7,490 nt of DNA, from positions 1-7,490 of the forward strand of contig VFLF01000882.1 of the NCBI GenBank assembly GCA_009885185.1, given 5' to 3'. Source of the stretch: Nitrosomonadales bacterium. GTDB lineage: Bacteria; Pseudomonadota; Gammaproteobacteria; Burkholderiales; SG8-41. The notes under the pieces were generated by a model. That model had not been told where the DNA came from, ran no database searches, and was given only the letters and a program-made list of their open reading frames with translations. Both the position numbers and the translations under genes were made by a program. Below are positions 1-5,893 of this stretch, piece after piece (the stretch's first letter is position 1; the number at the start of each line of letters is the position of its first letter).

Positions 1-2
1 TC

Positions 3-791
3 GGCCTGCTCGTCGTCGCGCTCGTCACGAGAAAGCTCGTGCGTGAACAACAGTATAAGAAGCGTCTGGAAGCCCGAGAAGAAAGCAATCAGTTAATGAA
101 TTCGGAGCAGATCGGACAATCAACCGCAGATGTTGACGTGGCTGCGGTTACCGGTCAATCTCATGAAGAACTCAGTGCGAAAATTCGGGATGCTTTGAAA
201 ATACGCGCAGAGACACCAGCCCCCGTTTCGCGGAGAAAGAAGGAAAAAGAAAAATCCGATGCAACTCTTGACGTTTCCCCGCAGCGGGAATTAATGGCAA
301 TCATGTTGACTGACATGCTTGGCTACAGCGGATCCATGGAGCGAGATGAGAAGATAGCCTACGCAAGACTGCTTGAACACAATAGTATTATTCGCACAGC
401 GATAGCCCACCATCGGGGGCGCGAGATCAAGACCATTGGAGACGCTTTCCTGGTCGTGTTTCGCAGCGCCATTGATGCCGTGGACTGCGCATTGTCGATT
501 CAGCGTGCCTTTAAGGACCGTAATCTCATTAAGGAAGACGCCGAAAAAATCCTTATCCGCATCGGCGTTCACCTGGGAGACGTGCTGATCACCAGCAACG
601 ACGTTTATGGAGACGGTGTGAATGTTGCTGCCCGGATCGAGCCCCTTGCGGAACCCGGGGGTATCTGCATTTCCGGGGAGGCTTTTGCGATCGTGCGCAA
701 GAAGCTTGAATTTGATGTCGAGCAGCTTGCCGACGTGAATCTCAAAAACATTACTAATGCACCGGATGTCTACCGTATCCACATGCACTGA
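3..791 (+). CDS. Class III adenylate cyclase, membrane-anchored, 5'-truncated by the window edge
   Basis: This gene encodes the C-terminal 262 residues of a class III nucleotide cyclase, which makes cAMP from ATP. The frame is open to the left edge, so the true start lies outside; a GTG at 39 is probably internal. Numbering from the first in-window codon, residues 1-8 (GLLVVALV) look like the end of a membrane helix, followed by a basic stop-transfer stretch, a charged linker with a KKEKEK patch near 79-84, and the catalytic domain at about 97-262. The catalytic set is complete: metal-binding Asp104 (in LTDMLGYS) and Asp147 (in KTIGDAFLVVF), adenine-selecting Lys143 and Asp200 (in DVYGDGVN), and transition-state Asn207 and Arg211 (in VNVAARIE). 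The Lys/Asp pair predicts adenylate rather than guanylate cyclase. The catalytic domain should face the cytoplasm. Any N-terminal sensor is not visible. The gene converges on the pilus cluster; a regulatory link through cAMP is possible but unproven. Confidence 0.93.
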   Translation, partial: GLLVVALVTRKLVREQQYKKRLEAREESNQLMNSEQIGQSTADVDVAAVTGQSHEELSAKIRDALKIRAETPAPVSRRKKEKEKSDATLDVSPQRELMAIMLTDMLGYSGSMERDEKIAYARLLEHNSIIRTAIAHHRGREIKTIGDAFLVVFRSAIDAVDCALSIQRAFKDRNLIKEDAEKILIRIGVHLGDVLITSNDVYGDGVNVAARIEPLAEPGGICISGEAFAIVRKKLEFDVEQLADVNLKNITNAPDVYRIHMH

Positions 792-817
792 CAAAAAATA
801 TAATTGAATCTGTAATG

Positions 818-1558
818 CTAAGGTAGTTTTTCCGCAGCCACCATGCGATTGATTAGCGTGAATCTGGGAAGCCACACCACCACATCATCAAACACGGAAG
901 CGGCAACATTCGATTTGGCCCGGCTTACCGTGTCGAGATCGGCGTCGGTGTTTTCTAATTCGTCGGCGGACGTGGGTGCAGGACGTGCGATGCCGGTGTC
1001 GGCGCTGATTGCGCCAAAGCCATTGTTACCATGCGAAACAACAACTGCAACAGCGGCGGTGGTGATGATGGTGGTGCAGGCCTGGCTCGTGCAAACGCGT
1101 AATGTAGTTGCCGTGGTGGCGATTGAAAATGGCGCGGCCGGCGCGCGCCGTGCGAACGTTTCTAGTACCGTATAACGGAAGCGGTTGCCCCAAGCATCCT
1201 GATTGCCCAACCCCAATGTGGCCCACGGCAGGTTTCCCGTTGCGATCGTGCCGCTCAGCACCTGGCAAATTCCTGTCGCCGCAGTGACATCTTCAGAGCC
1301 ATCGTTGGCGCCGGCGCCTGCCGTGCGATCCGGACAGGGCAGATAACCGTTCGCAACGGCAAATCCCATCAGTGCTTCACGTATCTCGTCCATAGTTTTT
1401 TGCGTTTCGCTGATCTGCCGCTGTTCGACCTGTGTGGCAAGCGGCACCAGGATGCTGCCCAACAGCAGTGCAATGATGAATATTGATATGGCCAGTTCGA
1501 CCAGTGTAAATCCGGCGTCTCTTGCAGGCAATTTTCGATGGTAGAAGGTGTTGGTCAC
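818..1558 (-). CDS. Type IV pilin-like pseudopilin with prepilin peptidase site (246 aa)
   Basis: This is a prepilin-like subunit of the filament or pseudopilus. It has a short basic leader ending in Gly16, then Phe17 as the predicted first mature residue, with FTLVELAIS and Glu at mature position 5, the canonical prepilin peptidase and N-methylation signal. A hydrophobic helix follows to about residue 42, then an amphipathic helix (about 50-70). The periplasmic domain contains LPCPD (73-77), Cys98, LPWATLGL (110-117), DAWGNRFRYTV (121-131), Cys156 and Cys161, a Val-rich strand (169-174), and a C-terminal FDDVVVWL segment (223-230). At 246 residues it is longer than a typical GspG/GspH and closer to larger minor pilins. 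The GTG start is chosen because it gives an ordinary leader, forms a GTGA overlap with the upstream stop, and has an AAGGT Shine-Dalgarno just upstream. It is the last gene of the cluster and faces the cyclase gene tail to tail. It shares its domain motifs with the neighbouring 504-residue protein. Confidence 0.88.
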   Translation of the reverse strand: MTNTFYHRKLPARDAGFTLVELAISIFIIALLLGSILVPLATQVEQRQISETQKTMDEIREALMGFAVANGYLPCPDRTAGAGANDGSEDVTAATGICQVLSGTIATGNLPWATLGLGNQDAWGNRFRYTVLETFARRAPAAPFSIATTATTLRVCTSQACTTIITTAAVAVVVSHGNNGFGAISADTGIARPAPTSADELENTDADLDTVSRAKSNVAASVFDDVVVWLPRFTLINRMVAAEKLP

Positions 1559-3069
1559 TTGTACCTTAACGTATCGTTGAATGTTGGGCCGGTCGGTTGC
1601 TTCGTAAACGTTGGGTAAGAAGTGTTGCTGCCTTCGAGGTAATTTGCTGGATTCTGCCAGTCCGACGCACCTGCCCGTGGCTGCCCCAACGGAAGGCCGA
1701 GCCGTCTGCCCGCCATCATTACCACAAACTGTTTATCGGCAGCCGAGCTCGGGGGATCTACGGTCAGGCACGCCGGGCAGCCGGTAGGTGGCGTTATTCC
1801 CGTATTTAGCGACAAAGGAATAAGCGTGGCAGTCACCAGAGGTTTGTAGGCATCAGCAACGCCGTAAAACACGTGCAATTTCCAATTGTTCCACCAGTTA
1901 GTTGTGCCAGCGCCTGTATTGGCTAGCAGAGGTAACGGACATGTATTTGGCCAATTCCTGCTCATGCAAAGGGCGGGTGTAACAAGGCATAAGGCATCCA
2001 GAGGCGGGCCGGCGGGAAGTATGCCCAGCAGCGTCTGGGAAAGCGGCTGGTCGGGTATTCGCCCGAATAGTGTGTTGATTGCGTCACCGTAAGGAGGCGT
2101 GACGTCTGTTGCGGGTGCAGCCCAAGGGTAGCGGCCATTGTTTGCACTTGCGTAAGCGGTTAGGCAATTCGATACTTCCGTGATGACCCGTTTTTCCAAC
2201 AGCGGCATCAGATCCTGATAAGTGATGACAATCAGCCGGTCGTTGACAATAACGTTGCCGCTGGCGTCGCGAACCACCCCGTTGATAAAACCATCGGTGG
2301 TGGGAGGATTGTCGAGGGCGAAGTTGGCATTGTCTTCAGCACCGCTGGTGTCAAGATAATTTACCGGGTTGCATTTCGGTGCTGTCGTGCTGTTACACAA
2401 GCCTGCTGCGGTGCACTGGGCAGCCCCCACACCTACTGGACAAAAGCGGTCTTGAACGGCAGCTGCTCCCTGCCTGCGCAATACCGCGCCCGGTGCAAGT
2501 ACCACGGCAATCACGCCGCTGGAAGTCGGATCGGTATTTGTGGCGTCGTGGATAATCGTGCCGGCACTGTTGCGGATGGTGATCGTGCCGCGGGTATCGC
2601 TGTTAAGGCATCCGACGGCGCCGGGGTTCGTGCAGGCGGTGCGCGTGTTGAATTTGAAATTGTTGGAGACGGCATACCATAACCTTTCGCCATCGCCGTC
2701 GCGCAAATCGGGCAGCCCGAGCGTTCTCCAGGGCAGCCGGCCTATGCGGCTGGCAGGATTGGTTCCTGCAGCGTTCCCGCATGTTGCGCCCGAAGCACCG
2801 CTATCATTGAGATCCGGGCACGGCAGGTCGCCGGGACGAGTCGCCACCCCTGTTCCGTCGATTGCCACGGATACGGCATATCCAATCAATGCAGCCTTTG
2901 CTTTCTCGAGCGCCGCCGCGGTGACCTTGTCTTTCTCCACATCCGACACTACAGGTTTGGATATGCCGTAAAAAACGGCGGCTGCGCCCAACACGAGTGT
3001 CACTATCAGGAGCAAAAAAGCGGCTCCACGCTGGCAGGTACGAGACTTGCCGCAGGCCCGTGCGCGCAT
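1555..3069 (-). CDS. Large pilin-like protein, GspK/PilX-style N-terminus, apparently two tandem pilin-type modules (504 aa)
   Basis: This is an exported filament-associated protein, probably a large minor pseudopilin. The N-terminus is basic (MRARACGKSR), then TCQRG and a hydrophobic helix at about 16-34. It resembles GspK and PilX, which have RG followed by small hydrophobic residues; a possible processing site is Gly15/Ala16. There is no GFTLxE motif, and mature position 5 is Leu, not Glu. The first periplasmic module (about 50-299) matches the neighbouring pseudopilin: LEKAKAALIGYAVS helix, LPCPD (82-86), Cys97, LPWRTLGL (112-119), RLWYAVSNNF (129-138), Cys146/Cys154, GVIAVVLAPG (185-194) and VNDRLIVIT (275-283). 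A second, diverged module (about 286-504) repeats the helix, a YPW, an aromatic strand and a FNDTL ending. There are 14 cysteines after the membrane helix, including CPAC (431-434). The open frame extends upstream to 3288 but would overlap the preceding gene for 73 codons, so ATG 3069, 7 bases after that gene's stop, is chosen. The Shine-Dalgarno is weak, suggesting coupling. Function is inferred. Confidence 0.8.
   Translation of the reverse strand: MRARACGKSRTCQRGAAFLLLIVTLVLGAAAVFYGISKPVVSDVEKDKVTAAALEKAKAALIGYAVSVAIDGTGVATRPGDLPCPDLNDSGASGATCGNAAGTNPASRIGRLPWRTLGLPDLRDGDGERLWYAVSNNFKFNTRTACTNPGAVGCLNSDTRGTITIRNSAGTIIHDATNTDPTSSGVIAVVLAPGAVLRRQGAAAVQDRFCPVGVGAAQCTAAGLCNSTTAPKCNPVNYLDTSGAEDNANFALDNPPTTDGFINGVVRDASGNVIVNDRLIVITYQDLMPLLEKRVITEVSNCLTAYASANNGRYPWAAPATDVTPPYGDAINTLFGRIPDQPLSQTLLGILPAGPPLDALCLVTPALCMSRNWPNTCPLPLLANTGAGTTNWWNNWKLHVFYGVADAYKPLVTATLIPLSLNTGITPPTGCPACLTVDPPSSAADKQFVVMMAGRRLGLPLGQPRAGASDWQNPANYLEGSNTSYPTFTKQPTGPTFNDTLRYK
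1563..1567 (-). promoter_or_regulatory. Ribosome binding site that supports the GTG start of the 246-aa pseudopilin
   Basis: On the minus strand the sequence reads TTAAGGTACAAGTGA. AAGGT lies 4 bases before the GTG start, inside the last codons of the upstream gene. This is the clearest Shine-Dalgarno sequence in the cluster and fixes a non-ATG start that also overlaps the upstream TGA stop. Confidence 0.6.
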
Positions 3070-3076
3070 GGATTTT

Positions 3077-3703
3077 CTACTTGATAGCGCCACGTTCAAC
3101 GGGTGGCGCGGCGCCGCTGTCGAGATCGGACTCTTTGGTATCGCGCCGTGCCGCGCGTTTCGCGGCGGCCGTTGGGGCTGCCACCGCTGCTGGAGGTGGT
3201 ATCGAAGTACTCGCGGCTGCCGGCGCGGCGGCCGCAGGTTTTGCAGGCAGCCTATCGAGGGTCGCCCGTCGCGCGTAAGGCTCCTCAATTTTTCCAGACA
3301 TCACTTCCATGCTCTGGCCAACCCGAAGCGATGCGGAGCGATCGGCTTGCGGAACGGCTACGAAAACAGTGCCGTCACGGCGCAGGCCAACCACATTTAC
3401 ATCGCTGTCACGCGTACGTTCGGTCATCGGCCGACCATTAATCCAAACTGTCGATTTACCATCGCTGCGTCGAACGACGCCGTTGTAGGTCACCACGTCA
3501 GGCCCCTGCGGTACGGGCTCTTCTGTAGTATCCGACGACGTTGCCGCCGTCGGCAGCCGCCGGTCGCGCTGCGCACGTACGACATCCAGTTGGGCGCGCT
3601 GTGCAGGCGAAAAGAACAACCGTCCGAGTTCGTCGGCCGCCACCGAGATTCCAGGCCTGTATGCCAAAATGCATGCCAATCCGATCAGTATGGCGCGTGT
3701 CAT
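3077..3703 (-). CDS. Exported PilP/GspC/MshK-like periplasmic protein of the assembly complex (208 aa)
   Basis: This is a small exported protein, probably the periplasmic part linking the inner-membrane alignment complex to the secretin. Residues 1-23 form a signal peptide (MTRAILIGLACILAY, then SVAA before Asp24). Cys11 lies inside the hydrophobic core and is not in a convincing lipobox, so type I cleavage after Ala23 is favoured. The mature start ELGRLFFSPAQRAQLD (25-40) is a motif I associate with proteins beside proteobacterial filament clusters. The central domain (about 68-137) has a small beta pattern, YNGVVRRSDG, STVWINGRPM, VNVVGLRRDGTVFV and SLRVGQSM, resembling the homology-region fold of GspC, PilP and MshK. 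Residues 154-188 are an Ala/Pro-rich tail ending in a basic patch (AKRAARR). The start at ATG 3703 is chosen because it begins the signal peptide and overlaps the upstream stop as ATGA; longer in-frame starts would lie within the preceding gene. The exact family name is uncertain. Confidence 0.75.
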   Translation of the reverse strand: MTRAILIGLACILAYRPGISVAADELGRLFFSPAQRAQLDVVRAQRDRRLPTAATSSDTTEEPVPQGPDVVTYNGVVRRSDGKSTVWINGRPMTERTRDSDVNVVGLRRDGTVFVAVPQADRSASLRVGQSMEVMSGKIEEPYARRATLDRLPAKPAAAAPAAASTSIPPPAAVAAPTAAAKRAARRDTKESDLDSGAAPPVERGAIK

Positions 3704-4308
3704 GGATTGGGGCCTGGCTGGTCCGCGGGTTGCGTGGTAATCCAGGATAATTGGCACTCTGCGCTGAGGTTGGGTTGAAAACGCATACTCAACGTCGACG
3801 CCGTGCGCCGCAACGTACACTGGTCTACCATGAACAACCCTGTATTCTGGTTTGACAGCAGTTCAAGAAATTTGGGCAGATCCGATTCATGCAGCATTTG
3901 AAATCGCAACTTCATCATCGATTGCATTACACGCATTTGCCCGGGCGACAGCGTTGATGCCAGCGGGTAAAGTCGTCTGGGCGATATATCATAGTCGATG
4001 CCAAATAACCCGCCGTTATGGTTTGCCACGCGCAAGGCGTCAAGCCAGTTAATGCGCTTTTCGTCGCCCACGAAGCCGAGAGCAGCAAGTTGCTGGTATC
4101 CTGGCAGATAGCGGACTATGAGTTCTTTTTCCGACCCAGACCTCTGTACGCGCGTCTGCGCATCCCTCAGTTGCGTCTGCTGTGCGCTGAGTTGACGTTG
4201 CGCCTCCAAAGATTTATCCAAGCTGAATTTTACCGCACCGATGGCCGCGAGCAGCACAATCGCGAACACAAAAAGAGGGACGGCGAGTGTGGATTTGGCG
4301 ATGGTCAT
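3700..4308 (-). CDS. PilO/GspM/MshJ-like inner-membrane assembly protein (202 aa)
   Basis: This is a bitopic inner-membrane protein of the PilO/GspM type, expected to pair with the PilN-like part of the upstream gene product. A short cytoplasmic start (MTIAKSTLA) leads into one membrane helix (about 10-30), then a Gln/Arg-rich coiled coil (about 32-58). The periplasmic part includes GDEKRINWLDAL (81-92), IDYDISPRRLYPL (104-116), a methionine-rich segment (125-139) with LHESDLPKFLELL (139-151), and two cysteines, Cys164 and Cys185, well placed for a disulfide. Length, topology and position between the PilMN-like and PilP-like genes match PilO or MshJ. Similarity at residue level to characterised PilO is low by eye, so the call rests on architecture and order. 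ATG 4308 overlaps the upstream TGA as ATGA. The stop in turn overlaps the next start, so translation is probably coupled on both sides. Confidence 0.75.
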   Translation of the reverse strand: MTIAKSTLAVPLFVFAIVLLAAIGAVKFSLDKSLEAQRQLSAQQTQLRDAQTRVQRSGSEKELIVRYLPGYQQLAALGFVGDEKRINWLDALRVANHNGGLFGIDYDISPRRLYPLASTLSPGQMRVMQSMMKLRFQMLHESDLPKFLELLSNQNTGLFMVDQCTLRRTASTLSMRFQPNLSAECQLSWITTQPADQPGPNP

Positions 4309-5858
4309 ACGTCGGGTTTGAGTGTAACTACGATTTTGAAGTCGGCAACATCGGAATGCTCTGCGGCCGCTCTCGTGTTACCTGACAGTGCGAGGCCAGG
4401 ATTGACATTGAGCGGATGCTTCACCACGCGCACTTCGGCCACCGCCGGGTCGCGCGCGAGACGGTTCGCAATCACGTTAATGGCATCTATGGCTGCGCGG
4501 TAGTCCCCTTGAAACGGCCTGATTTCTCCCGAGATGTAACCGCTTTGCCTTAATGCGCCAGCCACGACCGGCGCTGCGGCGGATTGCATAGCGCGCGTCC
4601 CCGCATCGACATTGACCGCTTCATTGCCATAGGACCAGGAGATCTCCTGAAGGAATACTTCGGGACTGGGCTCGATCGCTCGCGACACGATTTGCATGAA
4701 CGGCTGCGGCGAGCGCACGGTGCGGGCGATTTTTTTGTAAATCTCTACCGCGTTGATGAGGTTCTCGGAGGTGGTGGGCGCGGCGGGAAATTCGCGTGTG
4801 ATCTCTCGATACTGCGCCTGCGCCGCCGCGGTGCGTTTCGCGTCGTAGACAGTTTGCTCCTGCAAGTCATGCGCGTGCCACAGGTTGTATCCGGCCCACA
4901 TCAGCCCGGCTACGCCTACTATCGTGCTGGCCGCATACACGGCTTTGCCACGCTGGTATTGCCGGTGTCCGGCGGTGATAGACGCGGGCGCCAGATTGGC
5001 GCCGGGTGGGTTCTCCGCGATCAGTAGAAGGTAGGCTGTTTCGAGCGCCACATCCAGATGTTCCGGCGCAATCCCCAGTTGGCGAACCAGCGTTTCGCGG
5101 TCGACGCGCACACAATCAACATTCGCGACATCGGCGGCGACACGGTCAATCACCGGCCCAAGGCTGTCATGGTGATCGATAAACAAGACCGTTAGCGTAT
5201 CGTCAAGGGAATCCAGATGCAGTGATGACAGATAGTTGCGCGTGTTGGCGATTTCCGTGGCGTACGCGTGTGCCGCGTCACTTCCGCTGATCGTGCCGCG
5301 CGACAGTCGGCTGACAAAGAATTCGCCATTTTTGCAGTAGGTCAAACGCAGGCCCGCGCCATGCGGCGCGGCGACCAGCGCGTGCGACAGATCGTGCCCA
5401 GTTTTGTGCACGAGCGCCGTGGTCAGCATCGATACCAGGTAAATGCCCGCCACCGGCAAGCCTGCCTGCTTGATAACGTTAAGCCATGGATCGATCAGCG
5501 CCGGGTTGGTCAGCGCGGCGAACAGGTAACGATCATCGCGTCGCTTGTCGCCCGAGCGGCCGCGCGATAGGGCTGTAACGTACGGCGAATTGCGGTAGTA
5601 CTGCTTGAGCTTGCGGTCGAGCATGCCGGAGCGATCCGACCCCGTGGCGTGCGGCAGTGTTTCGAAACGGTAGTCTTCTTCAACGGTATCGGCGGCAAGA
5701 TAAACCAGCGCGTTACCTGCCGCGACCATGAACTCACCGAACGCCGCGAGGCCGTCTTCATCGGCGCCGAAGATTTCGCAGCGGACCACGTTGCGTCCGC
5801 GCTGATGCGAGACCACTGCCTGGGCTGCTGAAATACAAAGAAGGATCTTGTCGGCCAT
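4305..5858 (-). CDS. GspL/MshI-like protein, PilM-like cytoplasmic domain joined to a PilN-like periplasmic domain (517 aa)
   Basis: This bitopic protein probably recruits the assembly ATPase on the cytoplasmic side and contacts the PilO-like partner on the other. Residues 1-300 form a cytoplasmic domain in the size range of PilM or the GspL cytoplasmic part. Conspicuous segments are EEDYRFETLPH (60-70), DRKLKQYYR (81-89), RRDDRYLFAALTNP (106-119), PWLNVI (124-129) and GLPVAGIYLV (133-142). I associate these with an uncharacterised family in proteobacterial filament clusters. NLAPASI (288-294) precedes a single membrane helix (about 306-327), as in PilN and GspL. A helical segment (about 330-380) and a PilN/GspL-like domain follow (about 385-517), including IDAINVIANRLARDPAVAEVRV. 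I see no clear nucleotide-binding signature by eye. The start ATG 5858 is the only good one near the previous stop and lies 35 bases from it; no strong Shine-Dalgarno is present. The last base triplet overlaps the next gene as ATGA. Confidence 0.8.
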   Translation of the reverse strand: MADKILLCISAAQAVVSHQRGRNVVRCEIFGADEDGLAAFGEFMVAAGNALVYLAADTVEEDYRFETLPHATGSDRSGMLDRKLKQYYRNSPYVTALSRGRSGDKRRDDRYLFAALTNPALIDPWLNVIKQAGLPVAGIYLVSMLTTALVHKTGHDLSHALVAAPHGAGLRLTYCKNGEFFVSRLSRGTISGSDAAHAYATEIANTRNYLSSLHLDSLDDTLTVLFIDHHDSLGPVIDRVAADVANVDCVRVDRETLVRQLGIAPEHLDVALETAYLLLIAENPPGANLAPASITAGHRQYQRGKAVYAASTIVGVAGLMWAGYNLWHAHDLQEQTVYDAKRTAAAQAQYREITREFPAAPTTSENLINAVEIYKKIARTVRSPQPFMQIVSRAIEPSPEVFLQEISWSYGNEAVNVDAGTRAMQSAAAPVVAGALRQSGYISGEIRPFQGDYRAAIDAINVIANRLARDPAVAEVRVVKHPLNVNPGLALSGNTRAAAEHSDVADFKIVVTLKPDV

Positions 5859-5893
5859 GAGCGTAATGAGCGTATTGTGCCCTAGTGTTTTGC

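Noticed and set aside
792..817. Bidirectional terminator between the convergent genes
   Set aside because: The stretch has an A/T run but no GC-rich inverted repeat, so an intrinsic terminator cannot be supported.
291..875. Minus-strand open frame (194 codons) across the cyclase gene
   Set aside because: It is antisense to a cyclase with all catalytic residues and also runs into the end of the pseudopilin gene; no domain or leader is visible.
1026..1268. Minus-strand frame with a six-His run followed by RRCCSCC
   Set aside because: The His run comes from ACC/ATC repeats that encode Thr/Ile in the pseudopilin frame; it is a frame-shifted shadow, not a metal-binding peptide.
3070..3288. 73-codon N-terminal extension of the 504-aa pilin-like protein
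   Set aside because: It lies out of frame inside the preceding gene, is Arg/Pro-rich and would bury the membrane helix; ATG 3069 gives a normal exported N-terminus.
3047..3778. Long plus-strand open frame (243 codons) opposite the PilP-like gene
   Set aside because: It is antisense to a gene with a signal peptide, family motifs and an ATGA overlap. Its own translation is rich in Arg, Cys and His without domain features, typical of a GC-rich shadow frame.
3704..3820. 39-codon N-terminal extension of the PilP-like protein
   Set aside because: It overlaps the end of the PilO-like gene and would place the signal peptide internally; ATG 3703 gives a proper signal peptide and an ATGA overlap.
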